From Xylocopa sonorina (Eukaryota > Arthropoda > Insecta > Hymenoptera > Apidae), in assembly GCF_050948175.1 (NCBI RefSeq), contig NC_135207.1, positions 2,507,501-2,571,500 of the forward strand: DNA of 64,000 nt. The letters are read 5' to 3'. This document shows, one piece after another, positions 48,455 through 59,915 of this stretch (position 1 is its first letter; each line of letters begins with the position of its first letter). The notes under the pieces are model-generated. The model was not told the origin of the DNA and searched no databases. It was given only the letters and a program-made list of their open reading frames with translations. Position numbers and translations under genes: made by a program.

Positions 48455-48835
48455 TTAGAGACTTTTATTGAACGAATACTTTTTTTAGCTTACAAATTAT
48501 TAGGCATGATTATTGAATTTTCATAAAGAGACAGTCATGCAACAGAATCTTCATTATACGAATTAATATCTAATTATTTTCTTTGGATTTACGATACAAA
48601 GCAAAAATTTCCATTTATTTAACGATATCAAAATAAAGTTTCTCAATTCTATTTCAATTCTATACTTTTTTTAGCTTACAAATTATTAGGCATAATTATT
48701 GAATTTTTATAAAAAGACAGTCATGCAACAGAATCTTCATTACACGAATTAATATTTAATTATTTCCTTTCGAAGCAAAAATCGTCATTTATTTAACGAT
48801 ATCAAAATAAAGTTTCTCAATTCTATTTCTATACA
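48455..48835. repeat. tandem duplication, 2 units of about 188 bp
   Basis: TTTTTTTAGCTTACAAATTATTAGGCAT and GACAGTCATGCAACAGAATCTTCATTA each occur twice in order, ending with ATCAAAATAAAGTTTCTCAATTC. Confidence 0.85.
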
Positions 48836-49539
48836 AAGAATTCTTTTTCTCGTGCTTTTCTGTTCACTTTTATTATCACTATTTGACCCAAGGTACGATA
48901 CTTTTAGTCGAGAGTCGATCATCGTTGTTTATTCGCGTGGAACACGTGAGAAAGAGAAGGATGGTTTAAACTAGAGAACGATCTTAATTTAAGAGGAGAA
49001 ATAGTAGAGGTCCACGTGTTTCTCGAGGCTGAAAGATCTCACGAAGAAAGTCCACGTTCTGTATTCATTGATTTGGCATAGCTTTTGCATGTATTCATTT
49101 AAATGCCCAAGATCTTACTGCTTGTTTCTCAGTCTGAACGATTCTGGCATAGACTTGTGACACTGATACAAATTCAGAAGCACAGCAGAAAGTTTTTCGA
49201 GCAATTAGTTCAGTAATGGCGAACCTACAACCCACGAATGCTTTTTAAGTGACCCACGCGTTGATTTTCATGCCACGAGACAGAAAACAGACAACGAAAA
49301 ATATAAAGAAATTAAAATATAAGTATTTAACGTTGAATTTATAAAGATAAATATTTCCAAGTGAACAAGTTGGTTAATTGATTTTCCATCTTTTCTTTAT
49401 TCTTTGTTCATTCGAATACCCAATGCAGAGGCGTCACTGGACATTACCTGGTAATTTACGGTATTGCATTATTAATATCAATTTTTTTCACTTCAACCTC
49501 TAGTTTTTGCTCTCTCAGTTGCAGAAGTAAAAGTTGTAA
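48836..49539. other. plain DNA, likely intronic
   Basis: Somewhat GC-richer near 48900-49060, but no exon was found on either strand. Confidence 0.35.
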
Positions 49540-50480
49540 AGCAAAAAAAGGTGTTCATTTTCTAGTTTTTTTGTTAACAAATTTTCAGTGTTTTCAAATT
49601 ATCGATACTCTCTTTTGCCACATCTTCATCTTTTCTAAGAGTGCTGCCACTGACGCAGTGCCTTATGGACTAATATTAAAAAATTTTAAGAAGTAATGAA
49701 CAAAATCTAACTCACTTTTTCAGAAAGCTTCGCCATTGTTGAACCAGTCCCTAGTTCAAGCATTTGTTAAAAATGTAAACCTTTTTGGAGGATTCCAAAA
49801 GTGGAAACCAAAGAAAGATGTCCATTGTCTAATTTCTCTGTTAACAAATTTTTAATGTTTCTAAATTATCGATACCCTTTTTTTGCCACATCTTCATCTT
49901 TTCTAAGAGTGCTGCCACTGACGCAGTGCCTTATGGGCTAATATTAAAAAATGTAATTAACAAAATCTGAGCCACTTTTCAAAAAGGTTCGCCATCATTG
50001 AACTAATCCAAAATTCGAGCATTTTTTACTGTCACACTGCGCTAGAATTGTTGAGACTTATTCATAGACTAATATTAAAAAAAGTAATAAACAAAATCTG
50101 AGTCATTTTTTCAAACAGTTTCGCCATCATCGAACTAATCTCTATTTCGAGCATTTGTTGCTGTCACGTTGTATTAGAATTGTTGAGACTTACTCATGGG
50201 CTAATATTAAAAAAAGTAATGAACAAAATCTGATCCACTTTTCAAAAATGTGAAATCTTTGAAGTAATCTCTGGTTCGACCATTTTTTACTGTAACACTG
50301 CGCTAGAATTGTTGGAACTTACTCATGGACTAATATTAAAAAAAGTAATAAACAAAATTTGACTCTCTTCTTCAAAAAGGTTCGCCATCATTGAACTAAT
50401 CTCTATTTCGAGTATTTGTTACTGTCACACTGCGCTAGAATTGTTGGAACTTATGTAATATATTTAAAAAAATGCTACGG
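49540..50480. repeat. complex tandem array, units of about 145 and 290 bp
   Basis: GACTAATATTAAAAAAAGTAAT, AACAAAATCTGA, TTCGCCATCATTGAACTAAT and GCGCTAGAATTGTTG recur five or six times. The first two units also share GCCACATCTTCATCTTTTCTAAGAG and GACGCAGTGCCTTATGG. Confidence 0.85.
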
Positions 50481-51354
50481 GTGTTGCGATCGTTCAGTTC
50501 AGAATAATTGTATATGCAGAGCATTAAAAAAAGTTTCAGTTCAGTTCAGAATAATTGTATCTACTGTTTGGACGTCCAGTTGGAAGTGTTTCCAAGTATC
50601 TATTACGCGATCTGCTTAATTGGCGGTGTATTTACCGAGTGAACGTTCAATTGGAAGATTTTCTTCGATTACGCGGCTGTTCGATTGGAAGTGTCTGTAT
50701 CTACTGTCTAGCCTTGTAATTGGAACTGACTTTATCCAGAATCGTCGAACACAAACTCAAAATGCTTTGGTCTTCTGAAATAAAATGAGTGAATAAAATG
50801 AAACATCTAAAACTAAATATACATTTATTTAATTAAAAAAAAATTCAGATTCAAATCGAAACGAACATTCGTTCATAAACTGTACTGGCTTGTATAATAA
50901 TTATTTCAGAAAATCTTATTCGAATTATGTAAACACAAAGTCGATTTTATTTACCAAAGTGTTCGAATCGAACGTAATACTTCGTTTATTTAAAAACCAA
51001 TGCGATTGCAACCAACAAGATAATATGATTAATTAAGTAGATTGATTTAAAAGAGAAATACACTTAGTCGAATTAAGCGAAAATTTTGGTCGCAGAAAAA
51101 TTTTATTCTTTTAACTCCCAGCTTTACTTTCTTTCTAACTCCTCCACTATGACAATTGTATACATGTAAGTAATGTTCTACCCACTAAGTAGAGCATCAC
51201 CACTGACAGTCTTTGGCATTTTCAGTTTACTTCTTACATTAGAAGAACAAACGTAGTGTCGTGTATAAAATCATGACATTGGATGACACAGTCGCACGTT
51301 TCTCATCTCTAAGACGAGTCCATGTATTCAACGAATTCGCTTTATAGTTGCCCC
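50481..51354. other. plain DNA, likely intronic
   Basis: A short direct repeat with CAGTTCAGAATAATTGTAT occurs near 50499 and 50542. The rest is AT-rich and unrecognised. Confidence 0.35.
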
Positions 51355-51770
51355 TTAAGTGTACACGAAGTCCCTTATGTGTGGACTTTCGCATATGGTG
51401 ACTGTAGTCGTGGTAAAACGGTTGAACAACCGATCGACACCATTTTTTAACACGCTCTCACTGTTAGCATGCAAAGATACATGAAAAATGTCAGCCAAAT
51501 CGATGATCTTCGCGTTTTCTTGGAACAGACGCGATTGGGTGGGTGCAGCAATGGCGGCAGAAGAGGAGTAAAAGCGTTCGTCATTGTTTGGCACGAATGC
51601 TCAGTCGTAAATACGAGTGTCGCGTGACTTGCCAAAAACGGGGTTTGTTTCAAAATTGACGCGATCCTGCTCGGAAACGAATCTTCTGCGAGACTCTGGG
51701 ATTTATTGCGAGTCGTCTCTTGTATCGCGAGACTGTTTAACCTTGAGTCGTGGCGCACGTGGCTCTGCGG
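51355..51770 (-). other. GC-richer island with overlapping coding-like frames
   Basis: On the minus strand three overlapping frames read like protein: 51355-51594 (ENAKIIDLADIFHVSLHAN), 51447-51758, and a frame after an acceptor ATCCCAG ending DRVNFETNPVFGKSRDTRIYD before TGA at about 51612. The last would enter in phase 1, the same as the exon at 48302, so it could be an alternative C-terminal exon of the minus-strand gene. None can be chosen firmly. Confidence 0.25.
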
Positions 51771-52150
51771 AACTTTTTTCTTTTCTCTTTACGAGATAGA
51801 ATATCAGGTTTCAAAAGAAATTGGGATTCACTCTTGGCGATTTCGTTCTGCTTTCTTTCTTAGCTGGATTAGATTTTTAAATTCCATGGAAGGAATTACC
51901 ATAAATTGTGAAACGATTAGAACAAATAAAATCTGTTGGTTCTGTGCGATCAACGATTGTTGAAATTTTTTCTTTTCTCTTTACGAGATATAATATCAGG
52001 TTTCAAAAGAAATTTAGATTCACTCTTTGCGATGTCGTTCTGCTTTCTTTCTTAGCTCGATTAGATTTTTAAATTCCATGGAAGGAAAAATATTTACCAT
52101 AAATTGATAAAAGATTGTGAAATGATTAGAACAAATAAAATCAGTTGGTT
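51771..52150. repeat. tandem duplication, 2 units of about 195 bp
   Basis: TTTTTTCTTTTCTCTTTACGAGAT, ATATCAGGTTTCAAAAGAAATT and TTTTTAAATTCCATGGAAGGA occur twice in order. Confidence 0.85.
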
Positions 52151-52839
52151 TTGTTGAAATTTTGGAAATATAATTAGATAAAATTGCTACTTCTTTGGAT
52201 GGTTGAATGTTAACTTGTTTCAATTGTGTGGTTTGGATTATGCTGTGTATCCAAATAATAAATAATTAGTATAGAACAATGAATCAACATGAATTTAGAA
52301 TGATTGTAATGATCACATAACAAAGATAACGATATTAAAAGAGAAAAAAGAATTTGCTGTTGCTCATGTTGCTCAGACTGACAATTCCCCAAATTGTATT
52401 ATTAAACATTGTCTTCCTATAAAATGTCAATCAACAGTTTCTACCAGTTACAAAGTACGCAACAGCTAATTCCACGGCAATCTCACACCAAAATAAACTC
52501 TGCATGTATATACGCATATAAAACCTTCAAATACCGTTCCACAGAAGTACGAACCTTACACTTTACCACAGTGAAAACCCTCGATTATTACAGAAAAAGG
52601 AAACTCGAAGCATAAAACGTTCCTAAACATCAAGGGCAGACAAATTATCCAGTCGATGAAACAGAATCGTGGCTTGGCAGATGCTCCCTCGAGCGATCGC
52701 ACTTAATTCTTCAGATCGTTACCGCGTCAAGAGTCATCCAAGTCGAGCATAAAGTAAGTCTTGCGCACCGTTGCTCGCACACGTGGATACTGTCGTTCGT
52801 CGAAAGCGTCGACGAGACGAACCAAGAAGAACGAGTGGA

Positions 52840-53110
52840 CAATGGAGGATCGTAGAAGGAGAAATCGTAGAAAGAAAAGGACGATGAAGAAGTAGAAATC
52901 GTAGAGAGAGAAGGACGATGAAGAAGGAAAGGAGAAATCGCAGAAACAAAAGGACGATGAAGAAGGAAAGGAGAAATCGTAGAAAGAAAAGGACGATGAA
53001 GAAGTGGAAATCGTAGAGAGAGAAGGAAGATCGTAGAAGGAGAAATCGTAGAGAGAGAAGGACGATGGAGAAGGAGAGATCGTAGAGAGAGAAGGACGAT
53101 GAGAGAGAAC
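52840..53110. repeat. purine-rich minisatellite
   Basis: About 270 bp of almost pure A/G on the + strand with degenerate units GAAGGACGATGAAGAAG, GAAATCGTAGAGAGA and GAAAGGAGAAATCGTAG. Minus-strand frames of 145 and 148 codons (serine/leucine/phenylalanine-rich) are products of the repeat. Confidence 0.85.
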
Positions 53111-53310
53111 AAGTGTCGCTCGATCCTTCGTTCGCGATGCGACGTCAACTTGGTCGAATTGAATGCGAGCCATTAGTCACCAGGATTTTGGTGTTAGACG
53201 GTGATGTAGTACGCCCTCGGCTTGCCTCTCGACGTGGTGGGGCTGAAAAAGACGCCCGGCGTCGACGGTGAGAAGGGCCAGGAGGCCCAGGAGGGCGGCG
53301 GCAGCGTCCG

Positions 53311-53456
53311 TCAGGAAGTGTAGTAACCCTCGTGTCGCTTCCTACATTTCTCGCGGGCGATGAAGCAGAGTGCGATGGTGATCAGGACTGCGATGGTGAT
53401 CCCCATCCCGATACTGATCCACATGATCTCCTCGTTAATACCACTGTAGCCTTTCC
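53311..53456 (-). CDS. 3' exon encoding a transmembrane segment and short tail, unrecognised membrane protein
   Basis: Minus-strand acceptor GCTTTCAG ends at 53457. Two bases complete a codon, then KGYSGINEEIMW, a hydrophobic helix (ISIGMGITIAVLITIALCFI, 20 residues), a basic stop-transfer AREKCRKRHE and EGYYTS before TGA at 53311-53313. This is the classic end of a type I single-pass membrane protein: extracellular side upstream, short cytoplasmic tail. The preceding exon, outgoing phase 1, was not found and probably lies beyond 64 kb. A weak donor inside (GAGG|GTTACT, phase 1) would let the tail be replaced by the exon at 48302, which enters in the same phase; this is inference. Confidence 0.65.
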
Positions 53457-53526
53457 CTGAAAGCATGCTGGATTTATCTTGTAATCGGCACGTTGCACTC
53501 AGGCTTCGTCACCGGGGGTATTCGTA

Positions 53527-55010
53527 CGGGATGGAAAATAAACAAATAGGTATTGTATTTGATTTTCTTTTTATAGACTACGTTAAAAATCGATACTTTT
53601 TTTAGTTTTGTGCGATGAATTGGACGAACAAAAAGTTAGGATAGTAACGTTTCCAAGTTAACTAAAGCGAAATTAGGGTTTTATTGGGTTAAAAATAAAA
53701 TCTATTCAAAGGCGCAATAAGTATTATTAAGATGGAAAATAAACAAATAGGTATAGTATTTGATTTTTTTTTATAGACTACGTCAAAAATCAATACTTTC
53801 TCTATTTTTGTAGGATGAAATGGACGAACAAAGAATTACAATAGTAGCATTTCCAAGTTAATTAAATTTGTTGGGTTAAAGATAAAATCAATTCAAAGGC
53901 GCAATAAGTATTATTAAGATGGAAAATAAACAAATAGGTATTGTATTTGATTTTCTTTTTATAGACTACGTCGAAAATCGATACTTTTTTTAGTTTTGTG
54001 CGATGAATTGGACGAACAAAAAGTTAGGATAGTAACGTTTCCAAGTTAACTAAACTTGTTGGGTTAAAAATAAAATCTATTCGAAGGTGCAATAAATGTT
54101 ATTAAGATGGGAAATAAACAAATAGGTATAGTATTTGATTCTTTTTTTTTATAGACTACGTCAAAAATCAATACTTTCTCTATTTTTGTAGGATGAAATG
54201 GACGAACAAATGATTACAATAGTAGCATATCCAAGTTAACTAAACTTGTTGGGTTAAAAATAAAATCTATTCGAAGGCGCAATAAGTGTTATTAAGATGG
54301 AAAATAAACAAATAGGTATTGTATTTGATTTTTTTTTTTTATTTTTGTATAATGAAAATAGGTATTGTATTTGATTTTTTTTTATTAGTCTACGCCAAAA
54401 ATCAATACTTTACGATGAAATTGACGAAGAAAAAGTTGGGATAGTAACGTTTCCAAGTTAACTAAACTTATTGGGTTAAAAATAAAATTTATTCGAAGGC
54501 GCAATAAGTGTTATTAAGATGGGAAATAAACAAATAGGTATAGTATTTGATTTTTTTTAATAGACTACGTCAAAAATCAATACTTTACGATAAAGTGGAC
54601 GAACCAAAAATTAGAATAGTAGCGTGTCCAAGTTAACTAAACTTGTTGGGTTAAAAATAAAATCTATTCGAAGGCGCAATAATTGTTATAAAAATAAAAA
54701 ATAAGCAAATATGTATTGTATTTGCCTTTTTTTAATAGTCTACGTCAAAAATCAGAACTTTCTTTATTTTCGTACGATGAAATGGACGAACAAAAAGTTA
54801 GAACAGTAGCGTTTCCAAGTTAACTAAACTTGTTGGGCTAAAAATAAAATCTATTCGAAGGCGCAATAATTGTTATAAAAATAAAAAATAAACAAATACG
54901 TATTGTATTTGAATCTTTTTATTAGTCTACGTCAAAAATCAATACTTTCTCTATTTTTGCATTGTATGAAATGGGCAAACAAAAAGTTAGAATAGTAGCG
55001 TTTCCAAGTT
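53527..55010. repeat. tandem array, 8 units of about 175-225 bp
   Basis: GGAAAATAAACAAATAGGTAT or a variant recurs near 53532, 53731, 53920, 54109, 54298, 54522, 54696 and 54884. Each is followed by ATAGACTACGTCAAAAATC, TGGACGAACAAAAAGTTAG and TTTCCAAGTTAACTAAAC. Period-alternating variants (GTATTG versus GTATAG) suggest higher-order doubling. The array is cut at 55010 by a MITE. Confidence 0.9.
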
Positions 55011-55011
55011 A

Positions 55012-55743
55012 ACGTATGTTCCACGATATGTACGCAAATGACGGTTATAGCCGTCGTGCACATTTTAATCAACAAAAAAAGAACAGCGTTAGTACGAAGT
55101 GTACTAACACATACACTTGTTAAATTATTGAGTAACGCGTCTAGAAAAAAAGTGACAGCATACCACACAGCATATTAGTTGTTTTTTTTCCTCTTCGTAA
55201 CATTTGAGTATCTAGAGACAAATGACTGCTATAACAGTCGTACCAAAAGTTTAGTCGATTTCAGTTCACGCAATCGAAAGATGATTCTGTGAAGACGAAC
55301 CATTTATTCTGTAAGCATTTTTTCATGAGTCAAGTAAATACAATGAATTAGTAAAGCAAATGCCGTATAATCCTGTCACGACGGTTATAGCCGTCATCTG
55401 CTTCGAGAATAGAAAAATGACGTGCCGAGGAAATGACGATTATAGCCGTCGAAAGTTTTCTGGGAAAAACTGTGGCAAAATGTGATAATCTTTACTTCCA
55501 AACATACAACTTACATCCGATCACGTCTGGCAGTCATAAACAAAAAAACAAGTGTTTCTGAGGGCGATCGTAAAGTCGAAAATGTGCGTCAAAGTGTTAA
55601 CAAGTGTATGTGTCAGTACACTTCGTACTAACGCTGTTCTGTTCTTTTCTCATTGATTAAAACATGCGCGACGACCGTAGCCGTCGTTTGCCTGAATATC
55701 GCCAGGGACGGCTATAGGCGTCGTTTGCGCGAACGTGTGTTAA
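55012..55743. mobile_element. piggyBac-like MITE copies of the 42-bp-palindrome family, rearranged
   Basis: 55012-55600 is an inverted copy of the 42401 element, ending GTGCGTCAAAGTG before TTAA at 55597. 55597-55743 is the opposite-orientation end of another copy, with ATTAAAACATGCGCGACGAC and two palindromic units, before TTAA at 55740. The two partial copies share the central TTAA and lie head to head. Palindromes such as GACGGTTATAGCCGTC recur at 55041, 55380 and 55437. Confidence 0.75.
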
Positions 55744-56089
55744 ACGTATTTTAAGCTGAGCCTCCCTTCGATCCTGCTGAATGCATGCGTCGGTGCGTTG
55801 ATAACGTATCGACCTGAAAACCCGTGTGATGCGATGAATTTGCAACTCGCAATTGAACGCGATGCACGTGGCGCGCACAGTAAACGAGAGACGAATGGCT
55901 CCATCACGCACACACCCCTCGATGCGAGCGTATCGATACGTAATCAAGTAACCGTTTATTGTGTGCGGTGTTAAATCGACAACGACCTTTACTGGTCGAG
56001 TCGTTCTGGTTGCAAATTGATGAGCGTTCGTGCTGCGATGGGACGCACAGTTCTGTTTTTCAGAGAAGGATGATACATATGCAGGTAGC
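55744..56089. other. GC-richer unique DNA, no gene recognised
   Basis: No exon seen. The minus frame 55657-55947 overlaps the MITE and is not supported. Confidence 0.4.
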
Positions 56090-56790
56090 GCTCATACAAC
56101 ACGGCATCTCGTAACACGGTTTTGCTATAACACGATTTGTAAATTGCAGGAACCCTCCTACAACACGGTTTCGCTAAAACACGATCAGAAAACTGCAAAA
56201 ACCTTTGCACAACATTGCATCTCATAACACGGTTTCGTTATAACACGATTTGTAAATTGCAGGATCCCACCTACAACACGGTTTCGCTAAAACACGATAA
56301 GAAACCTGCAAAAACCTTTGCACAACATTGCATCTCATAACACGGTTTCTCTTTAACACGACTCGTAAATTGAGAGAACCCTCTTACAACACGGCATCCT
56401 ATAACACGGTTTTGCTATAACACGATTTGTAAATTGCAGGAACCATCCTACAACACGGTTTTGCTAAAACACGATAAGAAAACTGCAAAAACCTTTGCAC
56501 AACATTGCATCTCATAACACGGTTTCTCTTTAACACGACTCGTAAATTGAGAGAACCCTCTTACAACACGGCATCCTATAATATGGTTTCGCTATAACAC
56601 GATTCGTAAATGGCAGGAACCCTCGTACAAAACAGTTTCGCTATAACACGATCAGAAAACTGCAAAAACCTTTGCACAACACTGCATCTCATAACACAGT
56701 CTCGTTATAACACGATTTGTAAATTGCAGGATCCCTCCTACAACACGGTTTCGCTATAACACGATAAGAGAACTGCAAGAACCTTTGCAC
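56090..56790. repeat. satellite made of transposon-end sequence
   Basis: Units of about 60-75 bp repeat ACAACACGGTTTCGCTATAACACGA, TTGTAAATTGCAGGAACCCTCC and AAAACTGCAAAAACCTTTGCACAAC about ten times. The motif TACAACACGGTTT also stands at the outer end of the adjoining Tigger-like remnant (57320-57385), so the array seems built from its terminal repeat. Confidence 0.8.
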
Positions 56791-56794
56791 AACA

Positions 56795-57385
56795 CTGCAC
56801 TTCTACAGCCGCGACGAGGCTTGCTGTCCTAAAGATTCTGCGGTTAATAATTTAACGTTAAAAAAATTACAAGAAGGCCTAAGCTTAGCTGAAAATCTCG
56901 AGTCATTTTTCTTGAATACAGATCCTTCCACTGAAAGAAGTCGAAAATTCAAAATGGAGCTGCAAAATTGTCTAGCTCCATACAGAGAAATTTACAATTA
57001 CCTGGTAAGAACCAGCAAGCAGAGTACAATTACAGATTTTTTTAAGAGGGGAGAAGATACAAAGACTTTAAATAAAGAAAAAAGTTCTGAAAGTGAAAAA
57101 ACGTTTTCACTTGATTACACTGAGCAGTGACGACGAAGAAATTCATTAAATTAGAGTTGCGTTAGATTAAAATAATATTTTTTGTTTCTTTTTTGCTTTG
57201 TGTTATACGTAAATTTATATTTTTAATAAAAATTAAGTTGTTTGTGTAGAATTAAAAAGAACTATTTACTGTTTTTAATAAGTTTTTGGAACGTAACTGC
57301 CCTTTTTGTAGTAACTCTAGGTCTCATACAACACGGTTTTACAAAACATGGTATTTTTTAGGAACCTAACTACCGTGTTATAGGA
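56795..57385 (+). pseudogene. C-terminal remnant of a Tigger-like (pogo group) transposase and its 3' end
   Basis: A frame open from about 56795 to TGA at 57128 encodes DEACCPKDSAVNNLTLKKLQ, then AENLESFFLNTDPSTERS, and ends with YNYLVRTSKQSTITDFFKRG. The final motif resembles the KQxTLxxFF end of Tigger/jerky-type transposases. The DDE core and DNA-binding domains are absent. AT-rich 3' sequence follows and ends in CATACAACACGGTTTT ... TACCGTGTTATAGGAGGG near 57385, matching the satellite to the left. Confidence 0.55.
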
Positions 57386-58487
57386 GGGTTACCTATATAA
57401 AGATTAATGTCATTGGAGACGTATTTACCGTTTTTATAGATTTTAAAAAGTTCAAAATGTATAATTACTTATTGAAAAATAAAAAAACAGTTGTAAAGCA
57501 AAGATGCATAAACTTTGATATATTGTTGGCTAGATCTAAAATTAATTAAATTCATTTTGTTTGATCGAAGTTTTAGAATTTCATAGCATTTCTAGAAGAC
57601 AATGTTTCTTCTTTCTCTGAAAAGCAATTTTCATTAGAAATTAAGAATTTTGTTGCAATATATAAAAGTTTGTAATCAATAGTGAAATTATTTTTATACT
57701 ATAGGGTGTTGTATAAAAAGTAATGGAAATAAGAGTGCTGCAAGCCAGGCATTGTGAGAAATATGTTATTTGTCTACACAAAAATTTATATCATACTGAT
57801 TTTTAATGAATTTCAATGTGCAAATGCTATTAAAAAGTTGATGCAACCATTTCAGTTTTCAGAAATAAAGGACGTTTCACAGAAATTATATTATTATAAT
57901 TTTTGCAATCTGATGAGGATATTGTCAGAACAAACTTAACTAAAGAAAAGAACCAAATTAATAGAAAATGATATATAAAAAGCTGAGACTTTCTCTAAAT
58001 ATTAGTTGAGTTTTTTAGCCTTTCTCCAAGTATCAGTTTTAATCTCTCAAATAACAGAAAATTTAATGTACACATTTCTCGAATGCGATTATAATCAATA
58101 TGCAAAGCAATAAAAAAAAAGCAGCGCACAAGTGCATTTCATATTTACTGTACATATTAATTCAACAGCTGGACAATTATATTGACCAGAAGTAATTATT
58201 TCTCGCACATGAACACGTTCTTTTCAATTTCCACTTCAGCTTCAGCGCAGTTAAACATTCGTGTCAGCCATAAAATGAAAGAATACACGCGCCAACGGTA
58301 AACTTTGGAATTTAATCGCAGAAACTCTGTTTCACGACTGTATCAAATAGTTTACCGAATATTCCCCCCTGGAAGCGAATTAAACGGATGAAACGACGCC
58401 GTTGTACATCGAAACGACCCACGATCGTTCGTCGAAACAGAGAATCAGATCGTGGGACAGAAATTTTCGCGATCATCTTGCTCAATA
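57386..58487. other. AT-rich DNA, nothing recognised
   Basis: A GC-richer patch at 58340-58470 has a 66-codon minus frame partly inside the next element, which is not convincing. Confidence 0.4.
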
Positions 58488-59051
58488 CAGTAAAACCTGG
58501 TTTTGACCGCATAAAAGAAATCGTACAAAAAATATTTGCAAATTTTACTAATATTTACATACAATAAACAACTTTGCACGATATAATACCTAAAATTTTT
58601 TTATGCTACAGACAGGGACCGCATAAAAAAAGTCGCACTTAGAAAACACATGAATTATTTACGAAATAGATGAGAGAATGCTTTCCATTAAATGAAATAA
58701 TTAAATTATACCTGGAGAAATTGTAAAAACATTTCATTCTTCATTGTACATATGCGTCGAGAAGTTTTCAAATTGCAATAAATAGTTTGCTGCTGTTCGT
58801 CGTGATCCAAAACGCGCAACTTCTTCTGACGAATTGGTCCAAAATCGCTTTCGTCGCTTGAAGATGGGATTTCAATTGATTTGTTTTTTGATTCATAGTT
58901 CTAAGATTCAGATATCGCATAAAAATAAATCACACGAAAAAAGTCGCACAAAACAAATCGCATAAAAATAAATCACACGAAAAAAGTCGCACAAAACAAA
59001 TCGTACAAAAATAAAATCGCATAAAGGACCGCACAAAAACAGGTTTTACTG
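58488..59051. mobile_element. pogo-type MITE, 564 bp
   Basis: TA on both sides. The left end CAGTAAAACCTGGTTTTGACCG is mirrored by CGGTCC..CAGGTTTTACTG at the right. Interior repeats of AAAAATAAATCACACGAAAAAAGTCGCAC lie near the right end. The middle, read on the minus strand, contains SSSDESDFGPIRQKK, shared with the copy at 59192. Confidence 0.75.
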
Positions 59052-59191
59052 TATTTGGTCTGCACACGTTGAGTTCTATCTTAAAACTTGTGTTGTACCA
59101 TTACACGCAGTTGATTGTTATACTTTCTATCATACGAAAAAGAAATATTAAGAGTTGAATAATAAATAAAATTCATTCAAGTTCATTTATA

Positions 59192-59549
59192 CGGTAAAAC
59201 CTGTTTTTGTGCGCTGGATAGGGATCGCATAAAAAGAATCGTGCCAATTATTTACGAGATAGATGGGAGAATGCCTTCAATTAAATGAAATAATTAAATT
59301 ATACCTGGAAAAATTTGAAAAAACACACGGAGAAGTTTTCAAATTGCATTAAATAGTTTGCTGCTGCTCGTCGTGATCCAAAACGCGCAACTTCTTCTGA
59401 CGAATTGGTCCAAAATCGCTTTCGTCGCTCGAAGATGGGATTTCAATTGATTTGTTTCGTGATTCATAGTTTCGAGATTCATAAATCGCACGAAAAAGTC
59501 GCACAAAAGCAAAATCGCATAAAGGACCGCACAAAAGCAGGTTTTACCG
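59192..59549. mobile_element. pogo-type MITE, 358 bp, deletion derivative of the 58488 element
   Basis: TA on both sides, ends CGGTAAAACCTGTTTTTGTGCG and mirrored GCACAAAAGCAGGTTTTACCG. It shares ATAGATGGGAGAATGC, AAATAGTTTGCTGCTG and CTTCTGACGAATTGGTCC with the neighbour but lacks about 200 bp. The 61-codon minus frame here is an element relic. Confidence 0.75.
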
Positions 59550-59915
59550 TACGCGCGTTACTGCTCGACAAATGATTAGTTCTGGCCGTTATGGATATGC
59601 AAATGTCGAACGATTATCGAAGGTTAATAAGCTTGGAAGCGTGGCAAACGAGCAGTGCACATGCGCGAGACACGTAACAGTCCAATATCCCTGTTTACAT
59701 TACCATTGTAATGGGAGCTGTAAATCCCAACTTTGCCAGCGACCCGTCCGCCTACAGGCATCTCTGCGTTGTTTTGCTTGCCGCGTTGCAACCTGCAATT
59801 ATTCGATACTTTTGTCTTTTGTTTTCCTGGCGATGGGCGATAAATCGAGTCGCGCGTGTCGACTGCAGTGGTTTCTCGAGTAAGGATGAATAACTGGTTG
59901 AGATTTTGTTGTTTA
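59550..59915. other. GC-richer unique DNA, no gene recognised
   Basis: Overlapping frames on both strands (59572-59883 +, 59624-59983 -) with no splice or family support. Confidence 0.4.

Noticed and set aside
52711..53173. Minus-strand frames of 145 and 148 codons rich in Ser, Leu and Phe
   Set aside because: They translate a purine-rich minisatellite in two overlapping frames. They are low complexity with no coding signal.
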